The notes beneath the pieces are model-generated. The model worked only from the letters and a program-made list of their open reading frames with translations, did no database searches and had not been told where the DNA came from. Shown here one piece after another: positions 1 to 9,336 of a stretch of DNA of 64,000 nt. The position numbers and the translations under genes are program-made. Numbering within the stretch: the stretch's first letter is position 1; each line of letters begins with the position of its first letter. The DNA comes from Microbacterium aoyamense (lineage in GTDB: Bacteria; Actinomycetota; Actinomycetes; Actinomycetales; Microbacteriaceae): positions 310,001-374,000 of the forward strand of contig NZ_JAKNUT010000001.1 of the NCBI RefSeq assembly GCF_023155855.1, given 5' to 3'.

Positions 1-1014
1 CGCGCGCGGAGGTAGCGCGGCGATGATCACCGTGATGCTCAGGGGTTGCCCGATCCCGAGGAAGAAGCCGCCGATCACCATGGCGGCGAACAGGACGACA
101 GGCAGACTCGACGTCGCTGTCGCGATGAGAGCCGCCGCCGAGCCGGCCGTGCTCCACAGCAGCAGGTCCGACGACGACCATCGCCGTGACAGCAGGCCCA
201 TGAACATCCGCGAGATCATGGACGTCGTGCCGCGCACACCCAGCAGAAGACCGACCATGAACGGCGTGAGCCCGATGTTCTGACCGACGACCGGCAGGTA
301 GGCGGTCAGCAGATCCACGGCCGTCAGGACGGCCGCGCTGACGAAGACGTAGCGCAGGACGCCGGGTGCTCGGATCACGGCCAGAGCGGAGGTCGGCTCC
401 CCGGGGTCGGATGCCGAGTAGTGACGTGCCGCCGAACTGGTGAAGACCCCCGCGAGGACGACGGCGACACCCGCGGCGATCCAGAAGGCCGCGGAGATGC
501 CCTCCCGGGTCGTCGCCACGGGTCCGACGACGATGCCCGAGAGGACAGGGCCGATCGTCTGACCGAGAGAGGCCGCCGCCGACATCCATCCGAAACCACT
601 GTTGTAGAGATGGGCGGGCGCCGAACGCGAGATCCACCCCTGGCCTCCCAGGGCGAGTCCGAGGTGCGCCGCACCCATCAGGGCACTGGCCAGCACGAGC
701 GCCCACAGGTCGCGCGTCATCGCCGCCAGCACGAAGCTCGCCGCGAGCAGCAGAGCTGAGGCCACGGGGATGATCGCGATGTGCGTGAGCCGGCCGACGA
801 TCGTGCCGAGCGGGATGGCGATCAGAACGGGCATGACGGCAGCCGCGGCGACGAGCACGCCGACCATGAGAGCGTCCGCCCCGAGGTCGAGCGCCGCATA
901 CGAGAAAGCCGGTCGGGCGATCCCCAGGGCCAGCTGCCCCAGGCCGATTCCCACCAGCGGTCGCCACAGCCACCCACCGGGCGGGCTGACGAACGCGGCC
1001 GCGGCGTCAGGCAT
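1..1014 (-). CDS. MFS transporter (partial, C-terminus beyond the window)
   Basis: This is a membrane transporter of the major facilitator superfamily; the substrate is unknown. The minus-strand frame opens with ATG at 1014 and stays open to base 1, giving 338 codons, so the end of the gene lies outside the window. The translation starts MPDAAAAFVSPPGG and then alternates hydrophobic helices with short polar loops such as GTIVGRLTH and GVRGTTSMISR, as in 12-helix MFS proteins. The start overlaps the stop of the upstream PEBP gene by 8 bases, so the two are probably translationally coupled. MFS assignment rests on helix pattern and loop composition, not on a unique motif. Confidence 0.8.
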   Translation of the reverse strand, partial: MPDAAAAFVSPPGGWLWRPLVGIGLGQLALGIARPAFSYAALDLGADALMVGVLVAAAAVMPVLIAIPLGTIVGRLTHIAIIPVASALLLAASFVLAAMTRDLWALVLASALMGAAHLGLALGGQGWISRSAPAHLYNSGFGWMSAAASLGQTIGPVLSGIVVGPVATTREGISAAFWIAAGVAVVLAGVFTSSAARHYSASDPGEPTSALAVIRAPGVLRYVFVSAAVLTAVDLLTAYLPVVGQNIGLTPFMVGLLLGVRGTTSMISRMFMGLLSRRWSSSDLLLWSTAGSAAALIATATSSLPVVLFAAMVIGGFFLGIGQPLSITVIIAALPPRA

Positions 1015-1504
1015 CCGTCGTCATCGCCGGATCCTCGTGTCGGAAGCGCTCGTAGTAGGCCACGAACCTGCTCTGCTCGATGACACTCGCTGCATACCGC
1101 GCGAGGAACTCCTCGCGTGACGGCTCGCCGTCGACCGTCTCGCTGAGCGCGTACACCTGGAAGAAGTAGTGGTGCCGCCCGTGGCCACGCGGGGGCATGG
1201 GCCCGATGTATGCGCGCTCGCCCATCGTGTTCGGCCCTACCCGCACTGAGGGGTCATCGAGATCGACCGCCCGGTCGAGGGCGGGGACTCCGTAAAGCAG
1301 CCAGTGCGTGAAGCCGTGCGGTAAGGGTGCATCGGGGTCATCCATGACGATCGCGAGTTCCGTCGCGCCCGCGGGGACGCCCGAGACGACCAGTGACGGT
1401 GCCGCATTCGCCCCATCGCCGGTGAAGCGGACCGGGAAGAGCTCGAGGGGCTGCAGGTGTGGACTGCGGATGACGAGTCCCGCCGATTCGGGCATCTTCG
1501 CCAC
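1007..1504 (-). CDS. YbhB/YbcL (PEBP) family protein
   Basis: A 165-residue phosphatidylethanolamine-binding-protein family member. The conserved ligand-site signatures are present: DDPDAP followed by FTHWLLYGVP near residue 55-75, and GPMPPRGHGRHHYFFQVYAL near 100-120. There is no signal peptide, so it is probably cytoplasmic. Bacterial relatives are called Raf-kinase-inhibitor-like proteins; their physiological ligand is generally not known. It overlaps the MFS gene that follows it on the same strand. Length and motifs are normal for the family. Confidence 0.92.
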   Translation of the reverse strand: MAKMPESAGLVIRSPHLQPLELFPVRFTGDGANAAPSLVVSGVPAGATELAIVMDDPDAPLPHGFTHWLLYGVPALDRAVDLDDPSVRVGPNTMGERAYIGPMPPRGHGRHHYFFQVYALSETVDGEPSREEFLARYAASVIEQSRFVAYYERFRHEDPAMTTDA

Positions 1505-1564
1505 TCCTCACTCCGCGGTTCGCGGCGCCTGGTGACGAGCCTTTACGCGGCGAGCATCTCTGTC

Positions 1565-1586
1565 TACTCTCTACTTTAAGGGAGTA
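1565..1586. promoter_or_regulatory. Imperfect inverted repeat upstream of the secreted hydrolase
   Basis: The arms TACTCTC (1565-1571) and GGGAGTA (1580-1586) are complementary at six of seven positions around an AT-rich centre. The repeat sits about 40 bases before the ATG at 1624, where an operator or promoter would be expected, and an SD-like GGAGGT lies at about 1609-1614. No regulator is encoded next to it, so the role is a guess. Confidence 0.3.
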
Positions 1587-1623
1587 TATCTTTCCGGAAT
1601 GCGGACGTGGAGGTCCAGCAGTC

Positions 1624-3597
1624 ATGAATGAACGAACGATCCCTGAAAGCCGCCGCAGCCGAGTCCACCGCGACACGCGCGGTGGACGGCGCCCCGCACC
1701 AGCGGCCGTCGCCGCCGTGCTGGGCCTCGGAGTCGCCACATCGCTCGTCGGTGTCGCCGCTCCCGCAGCGGCCGAGCTGGAGCTCACCACGATCGAGGGA
1801 CTCCTGCCCAACGGAACGCCCTACACGGCGGTGCTGCCCAACGACTGGAACGGCACCCTGCTGCTCGACCTCGACTTCAACACGTCGCAGGAGCGCTACC
1901 AGGCGCTGTACGAGCGCGGCTTCGCGGGAGCCGGGGTCGAGCGCTCCGGCGCCGGGGACGCCCCCGCGATCTCCGCCGACCTGCTGACCGTGCGCGACAT
2001 CTTCGCGGCCGAGTTCGGCGAGCCGGAGTACGTCCTCTCGAACGGGAGGTCGCGCGGCGGCGTGACGGCGGCGGTTCTGATGGAGACGTATCCCGACGAG
2101 ATCGACGGCGCGATCGCGCAGTGCACGGTGCCGGGCTACATCCCGTCGTACAACAGCAAGCTCGACGCCGCGTTCGCCGCCCAACAGCTCTTGGGCGCTC
2201 AGGATCTCGCCATCGTCGACATCCCGACCGACGCCGCAGCGTACTCCGCGCTGGTGAGCGCCTGGACCGGCGTGCTCCAGACCGCCCAGGCGACGCCCGA
2301 GGGCAAGGCGAGGATCGCGCTCGCCCACAGCCTCGGCCAGCTTCCCGTGCGCAGCTCGTCCACCCAGCCCGTCCCCGACCCCGCCGACAGCGACGCCGTG
2401 CAGGCCGCGATGTTCCAGACGCTGACGGGCCAGTTCAGCAGCCGTCTGGGCGTGCGCCGCGAGTACGAGCAGGCGGCGGGCGGAGTGTTCAACTGGAACG
2501 ACGGCGTGGACTACGCCGCGGTGTTCAGCCTCGTCCGTCCGGAGTTCCAGCAGGTCGTGCGCGACATGTACGACCGTGCAGGGCTGGATCTGGATGCGGA
2601 GCTCCGCGCCCTGAACGCCGCCCCCCGTATCGTGGCCGACCCCGCGGCCGTCGCCGAGGTGGACCGTCGTGGCGGGCACACCGCCGACCCCGACCGCCCG
2701 ATCCTCTTCAATCAGGCTCTCGGCGACGCGACGACCCAGCTCGTCACGATCAGCTCGTACGTCGAAGAGGCCGAGCGCAACGGCAAGGCCGACCTTGTGC
2801 GCACGACCGTCGTCGACACCGCGGGTCACTGCGCCTTCTCGACGGAGACCTACGTGTCGGCCGTCGAGGTCGTCGATGAGCGCGTGCGCACGGGCGTGTG
2901 GCCCGACACCTCCGCCGCCGCGATGAACGAGCGCGTCCGTGTCATCGACGAGACCGCGTCGCGGGACTATATCGAATACGAGATCGAGACGTTCGCCCGG
3001 CCGTTCTTCCGTGGCGACGTCTACACTCCGACGCCCGACACGACGAGGCCGGTCGCGACCCTCGTGTCGCCGGCGACCGCCGGGCCGTTCGCCTCGCTGT
3101 CGGTGCAGGTGGATGCGACGGACGACCGCGGCCTGCAGCGCATAGTCGCGAACATCTATCGCGACGGCGTGCTCGTCAAGAGCACCCAGACGGCCGTCGG
3201 CGGCGCCGTCGCCGGCTCGCATTCGGCGACGGTGACCCTGCCCGACGGGTCGTACACCGTCAAATACAACGCGCAGGATCTCGCGGGCAACATCGCGAAG
3301 ACCGGCACCTTCGCGTTCACCGTCGACGCCACGGCGCCCACCGCGACCGTGAAGGACGGCGCGGAGTTCACCGTCCCGACCGGCAGCACGTACGATCGCG
3401 TCAGCTTCAAGCTGTTCGACGCGGGCCGGATCGACAGGGTCGTGCTCAACGGCGTGACGAAAGACCTCTCGGACAACGCGTGGTCCGACGTCAACTTCGT
3501 CGCGCCCGGCGTCTTCGGCGCGGTCCGTGGGTCGAACGAGCTCGTCGTCCACGACGTCGCCGGCAACACGAGGACGGTGACGTTCGTCCTCAACTGA
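1624..3597 (+). CDS. Secreted alpha/beta hydrolase with C-terminal Ig-like repeats
   Basis: A 657-residue exported protein. Residues 1-50 form a signal peptide with an arginine-rich n-region and a hydrophobic stretch ending in APAAA. The catalytic part (about 55-470) has an alpha/beta-hydrolase nucleophile elbow GRSRG with Ser143, and VDTAGHCAF supplies a candidate catalytic His at 402. From about residue 472 (DTTRPVATLVSPATAG) two beta-rich domains of bacterial Ig-like type follow, probably for substrate or wall contact. No LPXTG or membrane anchor is visible. The substrate is unknown; tannase- or esterase-like activity is possible. The gene converges on the PDH-like gene with only 5 bases between the two stops. 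The ATG has an SD-like GGAGGT about 9 bases upstream. Confidence 0.75.
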   Translation: MNERTIPESRRSRVHRDTRGGRRPAPAAVAAVLGLGVATSLVGVAAPAAAELELTTIEGLLPNGTPYTAVLPNDWNGTLLLDLDFNTSQERYQALYERGFAGAGVERSGAGDAPAISADLLTVRDIFAAEFGEPEYVLSNGRSRGGVTAAVLMETYPDEIDGAIAQCTVPGYIPSYNSKLDAAFAAQQLLGAQDLAIVDIPTDAAAYSALVSAWTGVLQTAQATPEGKARIALAHSLGQLPVRSSSTQPVPDPADSDAVQAAMFQTLTGQFSSRLGVRREYEQAAGGVFNWNDGVDYAAVFSLVRPEFQQVVRDMYDRAGLDLDAELRALNAAPRIVADPAAVAEVDRRGGHTADPDRPILFNQALGDATTQLVTISSYVEEAERNGKADLVRTTVVDTAGHCAFSTETYVSAVEVVDERVRTGVWPDTSAAAMNERVRVIDETASRDYIEYEIETFARPFFRGDVYTPTPDTTRPVATLVSPATAGPFASLSVQVDATDDRGLQRIVANIYRDGVLVKSTQTAVGGAVAGSHSATVTLPDGSYTVKYNAQDLAGNIAKTGTFAFTVDATAPTATVKDGAEFTVPTGSTYDRVSFKLFDAGRIDRVVLNGVTKDLSDNAWSDVNFVAPGVFGAVRGSNELVVHDVAGNTRTVTFVLN

Positions 3598-3602
3598 TCG
3601 GC

Positions 3603-5933
3603 TCAGAGCAGGTCGAGCGCTGCGCGCATCACCGAGTCGGCATCGATGCCGTGATGGGTATACACATCGCCGAGGTCGCCTGACATCCCGAAGCTGCTCA
3701 CGCCGAGGCTGCGGCTCTTCACACGATTCACGGTGGACAGGAACGCGAGGGTGTGCGGATGCCCGTCGAGCACCGTGACCATCGGCGCGGCGCGATCGGC
3801 GGGGAGCACCTGCTCCAGGATCCAGCTCGGGGAGTCGGCCTGCCCGTTGCGGGCCTGGACGGCTTCGAAGAGCAGACCGGGGCTCGTGACGCAGATCACG
3901 TCGACGCCGATGCCCGCCTCCTCGAGTCGATCCGCGGCGGTGATGACCTCGGGCATGATCGCCCCCATGCCGACCAGGGCGACCCGAGGGGCGTCGGCGG
4001 TGCGCCACCGATAGGCGCCGCCGACGACCTGACGCCGTCGCCGCTCGCGGGCGGCGTGGTCCTCCGGCACCGAGGCGAGGCGCTGATCGATCGGGCGTGT
4101 GGACAGCCGGAGGTAGGCCGACCTGCCGCCCGCCCGACCCATCTGGCTCATCGCTGCGAGCAGCGTCCACTCTGTGTCGATCACGAAGGCGGGCTCGTAG
4201 CTGACGCACTCGGGCTGCTCCAGACCGATCGACGGGGTCTTGATCGACTGGTGCGCCCCGCCCTCGGGAGCGAGAGTCACGCCGGACGGCGTTCCGACGA
4301 GGATCGACTGCCCTCCCGCGTACATCCCGAACGACCAGGGCTCGAGAGCGCGCTCGACGAACGGATCGTAGATGGTGCCGATGGGGAACAGCGGCTGGCC
4401 CCAGCGGCTCCACGTCGAGCCCAGTTCGCTGATGAGGCCGACGAGGTTGCCCTCGGCGATGCCCAGTTCGATGTGCTGCCCGGAGGGGCGCTCCCGCCAG
4501 TGCATGATCGTCTCGCGGTCGTCGTCGAACCAGTCCCTGCGCTCCTCGACGGACCACACCCCGACCTTGTTGATCCAGCCTGCGAGATTCGTGCTGGAGC
4601 TCACGTCGGGGCTCACGGTCACGACGCGGCGCGCCACGTCGGGTGCGACCCTCGTGAGGTCGACGAGGGTTCGCCCCAGCGTCGCCTGGGTCGTGCCGAC
4701 CGCGCTGGGCGTGCGCCCGAGATCGAGCGGCACGTCTGGCGGGGCTGCCGCGACGACGGGGGCCCGGCGAAGTCGCTGTGCCGTGCGTTCACACAGCTCG
4801 CCCGCCGGCGTCGACGGATCGAACCGTCTCCACGGCGCGGTCGGCGACTCACCCAGACGCTCGGCGAGAGCGGCGTACTGGTCGATGTTCAGCAGCGACG
4901 AGTGATTCTGCGGGTGCCCCTCGATGGGCAGGCCGTGACCCTTGATCGTGTACGCGATGATCACCGTCGGGCGCGTGTCGTCGATCTGCGCGTAGGCCGC
5001 GCGGAGGGCTTCGATGTCGTGCCCACCGAGATTGCGGATCGCCGCGAGGAGGGTCGCGTCGTCGACGCCCGCGCAAAGCGCGGCGATGGATGCGGCATCC
5101 ACCCCGTCACCCGGAATGCGCCCGCGGAGCTCTGCCGCGTCGCATCGCAGGAGTCGCTGGAACTCGGGGTTGGACATGTCGATGATCCGCCGGCGCAGCG
5201 CGTCTCCTCCGTCGCGGGCGAGCAGCTCTTCCAGCCGCTGCCCGAAGCGCACGGTGAGCACCTGCCACCCGGCGGCGTCGAAGAGCCGCTCGAGCTTGCC
5301 TGCCGCGATGTTCGGCACGACGCGGTCGAGTGACTGGCGATTGAGGTCGACGATCCAGACGATCTCTCCGAGATCCTGCACGGCGGAGTCGAGCACCGCC
5401 TCCCAGATCGCCCCCTCGTCCAGCTCCGCGTCGCCGAGGAGCGAATACTGACGCCCGCGGTTCGGTTCGCCGGTGATGGTCTCGGTGAACCGTCTCGACA
5501 GGGCGCCCCAGATCGGTGCGGTCGCCCCGATGCCCACGGACCCCGTCGAGTAGTCGGCGCCGTCGGGATCCTTCCGACGACTGGGATAGGACTGCAGCCC
5601 TCCGAACTGGCGGAGCGTCGTGAGGTACTTCTCGTCGAGATCGCCGAGCAGGTAGTTGATCGCGTGCAGGATCGGGGACGCGTGCGGCTTAACCGACACC
5701 CGGTCCGCCGCGGTCAGCTGGTCGAACCACAGAGACGTCATGATCGTGGCGATGGACGCGCTCGAGGCCTGGTGACCGCCGACCTTGACCCCCGAAACGT
5801 TCGGCCGCACCTTGTTGGCGTGATGGACGATCGAGGTGGCGAGCCAGAGCACGCGCCGCTCGACCTCGTACAGGGTCTGCGCACTGCTGGGAGTCGCATC
5901 CGCAGGGGCGTCGGACAGCATCAGGTCGTTCAT
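3603..5933 (-). CDS. AceE-like pyruvate dehydrogenase E1 (transketolase-like)
   Basis: A thiamine-diphosphate enzyme of the homodimeric AceE type, about 776 residues against roughly 890-920 in classical AceE. It carries the ThDP-binding stretch GDAELDEGAIWEA continuing to DLNRQSLD, and the AceE-like GHGLPIEGHPQNHSSLL. The ATG at 5933 is chosen because GAGGA lies 9 bases upstream; an in-frame ATG at 5942 has no room for an SD. It is the last gene of the LIV importer operon, 17 bases after livM, and no E2 or E3 gene is nearby. It probably oxidatively decarboxylates pyruvate or another 2-oxo acid released by the neighbouring lyase pathway, borrowing E2/E3 from the housekeeping complex. The substrate is inferred. 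Confidence 0.82.
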   Translation of the reverse strand: MNDLMLSDAPADATPSSAQTLYEVERRVLWLATSIVHHANKVRPNVSGVKVGGHQASSASIATIMTSLWFDQLTAADRVSVKPHASPILHAINYLLGDLDEKYLTTLRQFGGLQSYPSRRKDPDGADYSTGSVGIGATAPIWGALSRRFTETITGEPNRGRQYSLLGDAELDEGAIWEAVLDSAVQDLGEIVWIVDLNRQSLDRVVPNIAAGKLERLFDAAGWQVLTVRFGQRLEELLARDGGDALRRRIIDMSNPEFQRLLRCDAAELRGRIPGDGVDAASIAALCAGVDDATLLAAIRNLGGHDIEALRAAYAQIDDTRPTVIIAYTIKGHGLPIEGHPQNHSSLLNIDQYAALAERLGESPTAPWRRFDPSTPAGELCERTAQRLRRAPVVAAAPPDVPLDLGRTPSAVGTTQATLGRTLVDLTRVAPDVARRVVTVSPDVSSSTNLAGWINKVGVWSVEERRDWFDDDRETIMHWRERPSGQHIELGIAEGNLVGLISELGSTWSRWGQPLFPIGTIYDPFVERALEPWSFGMYAGGQSILVGTPSGVTLAPEGGAHQSIKTPSIGLEQPECVSYEPAFVIDTEWTLLAAMSQMGRAGGRSAYLRLSTRPIDQRLASVPEDHAARERRRRQVVGGAYRWRTADAPRVALVGMGAIMPEVITAADRLEEAGIGVDVICVTSPGLLFEAVQARNGQADSPSWILEQVLPADRAAPMVTVLDGHPHTLAFLSTVNRVKSRSLGVSSFGMSGDLGDVYTHHGIDADSVMRAALDLL

Positions 5934-5950
5934 GGGAGGCATCCTCGGGA

Positions 5951-6970
5951 TCAGTGGAGGCTGACGGAGCTTCGGCGGTCCGCCTCCGCGGCGTCGACCT
6001 GCCCATCGGCTCCTCGGAACAGTCGGCGGATCCCGAGTTCGGCGGCGCCGCCGATTCCCACGGGGAGAAGGAACACGGCCAGGAGCAGGAAGAGGCCGTA
6101 GAGAGCGGAGGGCGCCGCCGTGCTGACATCGGACGCCACGCTCGGGACGATCACGATGAACGCCGCTCCGAGCCAGGGGCCGACGACGGACCTGGAGCCG
6201 CCGATGACGATCATCGCGAGGAACGAGACGGCCACCATGAAGCCGAAGGACTCCGCGCCCACGTAGCCGAGCACCTTCACGAAGACGAAGCCGGCCGCGC
6301 CGGCCATGCCTGCGCTGACAGTGAAGACCTGAGTCGAGAGCGACGTCGTGTTGACGCCGAGCGTCTGCGCCACCACAGGCTGCTCGGCGGTCACGAGGAG
6401 CGCCATCCTCACGAGCGGCCGACACGACCACAGGTAGATCACGATGGCGATGGCGATCACGATGAGCGCGAGGTAGTACCCGCGCTGATCCGTCGCGAGT
6501 CCCGTGCCGTCCAGGAAGGTGAGCGGAGGCGTCGGCCGGCCGTCCTCGCCGCCCGTCAGATCACTGAAGCGTCGGATCAGCAGCGGTGTGAGCACCGCCA
6601 GTGCCAGCGTCGCCAACGCCAGCTGCAGACCGCGGAAACGCAGGATCGGTCGTCCCATCAGCCACCCGAGCAGCGCGCTGAGCGCGATCGCCGCGGCGCC
6701 CGCGAGGGGCTCCGACCACCCGAGGTCGGCCTCGAAGATGGTGGAGGCGTAGGCGCCCACGGCGAAGAAGAACGTGTGGCCGAGCGACACTCGACCAGCG
6801 AAGCCCGTCAGCAGATTGAGTCCGTAGCCGATCGTGGCGTAGATCATCACGAGGCTGATCAGCAGCACCTGATACTGCGGCAGGTAGAGAGGAAGGACGA
6901 CCATGACGACCGCGAAGACCGCGACGGCGACGTAGATCGAGACGCGCGACGAGCGAGGCGAGAGCTTCAT
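5951..6970 (-). CDS. livM: Branched-chain-amino-acid-type ABC transporter permease (LivM)
   Basis: A 339-residue inner-membrane permease of the HAAT family. It has the LivM signature NLLTGFAGRVSLGHTFFFAVGA near residue 50 and multiple hydrophobic helices. The ATG at 6970 overlaps the livH stop (ATGA), so the two permeases are coupled. Together with LivH, LivF, LivG and the lipoprotein at 9337-10596 it forms a full importer. LIV-type systems carry branched amino acids but also amides, aromatics and organic acids; the context here favours an organic acid. Confidence 0.93.
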   Translation of the reverse strand: MKLSPRSSRVSIYVAVAVFAVVMVVLPLYLPQYQVLLISLVMIYATIGYGLNLLTGFAGRVSLGHTFFFAVGAYASTIFEADLGWSEPLAGAAAIALSALLGWLMGRPILRFRGLQLALATLALAVLTPLLIRRFSDLTGGEDGRPTPPLTFLDGTGLATDQRGYYLALIVIAIAIVIYLWSCRPLVRMALLVTAEQPVVAQTLGVNTTSLSTQVFTVSAGMAGAAGFVFVKVLGYVGAESFGFMVAVSFLAMIVIGGSRSVVGPWLGAAFIVIVPSVASDVSTAAPSALYGLFLLLAVFLLPVGIGGAAELGIRRLFRGADGQVDAAEADRRSSVSLH

Positions 6971-7839
6971 ACCCGGCTCACCTCCGGCGATCCCCAGATT
7001 CCGCGTGGTCGGAAGACGAGCACGACGAGGATTACGACCAGGGCGACCATGAGCTTGAAGTCGGGACCCACGAACTCGACGTACGTGCCGACGAGGTTCT
7101 CGAGCACGCCGATGCTGACCCCGCCGACGATCGCCCCGACGGGGCTGTCGAGCCCGCCGAGAACGGCGCCGGCGAACCCGTAGATGAGGATGGGGGTCAT
7201 CATGAGCGGATCGAGGTAGCCACGGCTCGCGACGAGCACCGCGATGGTCGTGCCGATCACTCCGGCGATGAACCATGTCACCGAGAGCATCGTGCCGGTC
7301 TTGACGCCCACCGCGCGAGCGGAGACGGGATTGGATGACGTCGCGCGGATCATGAGACCCAGGCGGGTGTGCCGGAGCAGCACGTATACCGCGATGCACG
7401 CGACGGCCACGACGAGGATCGAGCCGAGCGTCTGGTAGCTGAGGAACGCTCCTCCGATCTGGATCGTGCCGCCGCCGAAGAGGGGCGGCATCGTCTTGGT
7501 CTGGAAGCTCCAGATCCAGGCCGTCACGCCGTTGAGCCCGATGAGGACGGCGACCATCCCGATCAGCGAGTGGAAGTGCGAACGGCGCTCGAGCGGGCGG
7601 ATGATGAAGCGCTCCATCGTGGCCGACATGACCCCGCCGATCACGAGCGCGATCACGAGCGCCGCCCCGATGCCGATGACCGGCATGAGCGCCCAGCAGA
7701 TGTAGGCACCGAAGAGGGCGATCTCGGCATGCGCGAAGTTCATGACCTTCGACACGCGGTACATGAGCACCAGCGACAGCGCGAAGCCCCCGTAGATGGC
7801 CCCGGAGGCCAGACCGTCGAGCAGAAGCTGGCCGATCAT
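6967..7839 (-). CDS. livH: Branched-chain-amino-acid-type ABC transporter permease (LivH)
   Basis: A 290-residue membrane permease. The start MIGQLLLDGLASGAIYGGFAL and the following VMNFAHAEIALFGAY are the classic LivH N-terminal pattern, and about eight hydrophobic helices follow. Its ATG overlaps the stop of livF by four bases and its own stop overlaps livM by four, so the operon is tightly coupled. It forms the translocation pore with LivM. Confidence 0.93.
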   Translation of the reverse strand: MIGQLLLDGLASGAIYGGFALSLVLMYRVSKVMNFAHAEIALFGAYICWALMPVIGIGAALVIALVIGGVMSATMERFIIRPLERRSHFHSLIGMVAVLIGLNGVTAWIWSFQTKTMPPLFGGGTIQIGGAFLSYQTLGSILVVAVACIAVYVLLRHTRLGLMIRATSSNPVSARAVGVKTGTMLSVTWFIAGVIGTTIAVLVASRGYLDPLMMTPILIYGFAGAVLGGLDSPVGAIVGGVSIGVLENLVGTYVEFVGPDFKLMVALVVILVVLVFRPRGIWGSPEVSRV

Positions 7840-8561
7840 GCGCGGTCCTCCCCGCTGCCGATGTACGACTCGCGCAGCTTCGGATCGCTCACGATGTCGG
7901 CGATCGGTCCGGAGGCGACGATGCGCCCGGTCTCGAGCACGGCTGCCGAATGCGCGATCCGCGCGACGGCGTCCACGCTCTGTTCGACGATGAGGAACGA
8001 CACTCCAGACTCCTTGTTGAGTTCCGCCACGGTGTCGTAGATCTGCTTCGTCACCTTCGGACTGATTCCGAGCGAGGGCTCGTCCATGAGGACGAGCTTC
8101 GGCTCAGCCACCATCGCCCTCGCGAGCGCGAGCATCTGCTGCTCTCCGCCGCTGAGGAGCCCCGCTCGCTGCTGGCGCCGCTCCTTGAGGATCGGGAAGC
8201 GCTCGTACCACTGCGCAAAGAGCCTGCGGTCGGCCTTGCGACCCCGCGGCGCCTGTGCGGCGAGCAGGTTGTCTTCGACCGAGAGCTCGCCGAACGTGCC
8301 GCGCCCTTCGATCACGTGGGCCACGCCCGTGCGGGCGATCGCCTCCGTGCTCAGTCGGCTGAGGTCCGTTCCGTACGAACGCACCTGACCGGTCGCCGAC
8401 ACGGCGCGGACGACAGCCCGCAGGAACGTCGACTTGCCGGCCCCGTTCGCGCCGAACATGGCCATGATTTCGCCGTCCTGGACGGTGAAGTCGATGCCGT
8501 GGAGCACCTGCGCCCTCCGGTATCGTGCGCACAGGTCGTAGGTCTCGAGCGCGGCGCTCAT
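7836..8561 (-). CDS. livF: ABC transporter ATP-binding protein (LivF)
   Basis: A 241-residue ATPase subunit. Walker A is GANGAGKS (about residues 34-41), the ABC signature is LLSGGEQQM, and Walker B is LVLMDEPSLG. The short length and the LSGGEQQ signature fit LivF rather than LivG. Four-base ATGA overlaps on both sides place it in the middle of the livG-F-H-M string. It powers import together with LivG. Confidence 0.93.
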   Translation of the reverse strand: MSAALETYDLCARYRRAQVLHGIDFTVQDGEIMAMFGANGAGKSTFLRAVVRAVSATGQVRSYGTDLSRLSTEAIARTGVAHVIEGRGTFGELSVEDNLLAAQAPRGRKADRRLFAQWYERFPILKERRQQRAGLLSGGEQQMLALARAMVAEPKLVLMDEPSLGISPKVTKQIYDTVAELNKESGVSFLIVEQSVDAVARIAHSAAVLETGRIVASGPIADIVSDPKLRESYIGSGEDRA

Positions 8562-9331
8562 GCCACCCCCAGGTAGGCCTCCGCCACGGCGTCGCTCTTG
8601 GCGACTTCCGCAGGGGTGCCGGAGAAGAGGGTTTCACCGAGATTCAGGACGTGGACGTAGTCACACAGCCGCTCGATGACCTTCATGTTGTGCTCGACGA
8701 CGACCATCGTCACGCCGTACTCGCCGTGCACCCCTCGCAGGGCATCCGAGAGGCTCACCGACTCGGCCTCCGTCAACCCCGCGGCCGGTTCGTCGAGCAG
8801 GAGCAGCGTGGGTTCCGACATGAGCGCCCGCGCGACTTCGACGGTTCTCAGCGACCCCTGGGGCAATTGCGACGGACGCCGGTCGGCGTGGGCCGACAGC
8901 CCGAATTCGGCGAGCAGCGATCGTGCTCGATCCCGGCGGGCGATGCGGTTGCTCACCCGCCCGGCGAAGTCGCTCTTTCGAGGGATGATCGCCGGACGGA
9001 TGCCCGCGTACGCGCCCAGCTGCACATTCTCGAAGACGGTCAGCGACTCGACGAGGCCCGCGTGCTGGAACGTTCGCGCAACGCCCATCGTGGCGATGCG
9101 GTGCGTCGCCGTCTTGGCGAGGTCCTCACCGTCGAACTCGATCGTGCCTTCGTTCGGCACGTAGATGCCGTTCATGCAGTTCAGCAGCGTGGACTTACCG
9201 GCCCCGTTCGGACCGATGAGGCCGGTGACCTTGCCCGCTTCGATGTCGAGCGTCACACCGCGGAGCGCAACGATGCCGCCGAAGCGCACCACGACGTCGC
9301 TCACACGAACGGAGACCTGTCGCTCGGTCAT
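8558..9331 (-). CDS. livG: ABC transporter ATP-binding protein (LivG)
   Basis: A 257-residue ATPase with Walker A GPNGAGKS, Walker B LLLLDEPAAGL, the H-loop VVVEHNM, and a LivG-type signature of relaxed form (LPQGSLRTVEVARAL). The ATG at 9331 is preferred because GGAGA lies 9 bases upstream. An in-frame ATG at 9340, which overlaps the stop of the preceding binding-protein gene, is the alternative and adds only MSA. Partner of LivF. Confidence 0.92.
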   Translation of the reverse strand: MTERQVSVRVSDVVVRFGGIVALRGVTLDIEAGKVTGLIGPNGAGKSTLLNCMNGIYVPNEGTIEFDGEDLAKTATHRIATMGVARTFQHAGLVESLTVFENVQLGAYAGIRPAIIPRKSDFAGRVSNRIARRDRARSLLAEFGLSAHADRRPSQLPQGSLRTVEVARALMSEPTLLLLDEPAAGLTEAESVSLSDALRGVHGEYGVTMVVVEHNMKVIERLCDYVHVLNLGETLFSGTPAEVAKSDAVAEAYLGVA

Positions 9332-9336
9332 GGCAC

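Noticed and set aside
1576..4557. A 993-codon minus-strand frame antisense to the secreted hydrolase and overlapping the PDH gene
   Set aside because: Arg/Gly/His-rich translation without any motif; it is the shadow of two well-supported genes in high-GC DNA.
5934..6431. N-terminal extension of the PDH E1 frame
   Set aside because: The extension is Arg-rich, antisense-free of motifs and lies inside livM on the same strand; ATG 5933 has a proper SD.
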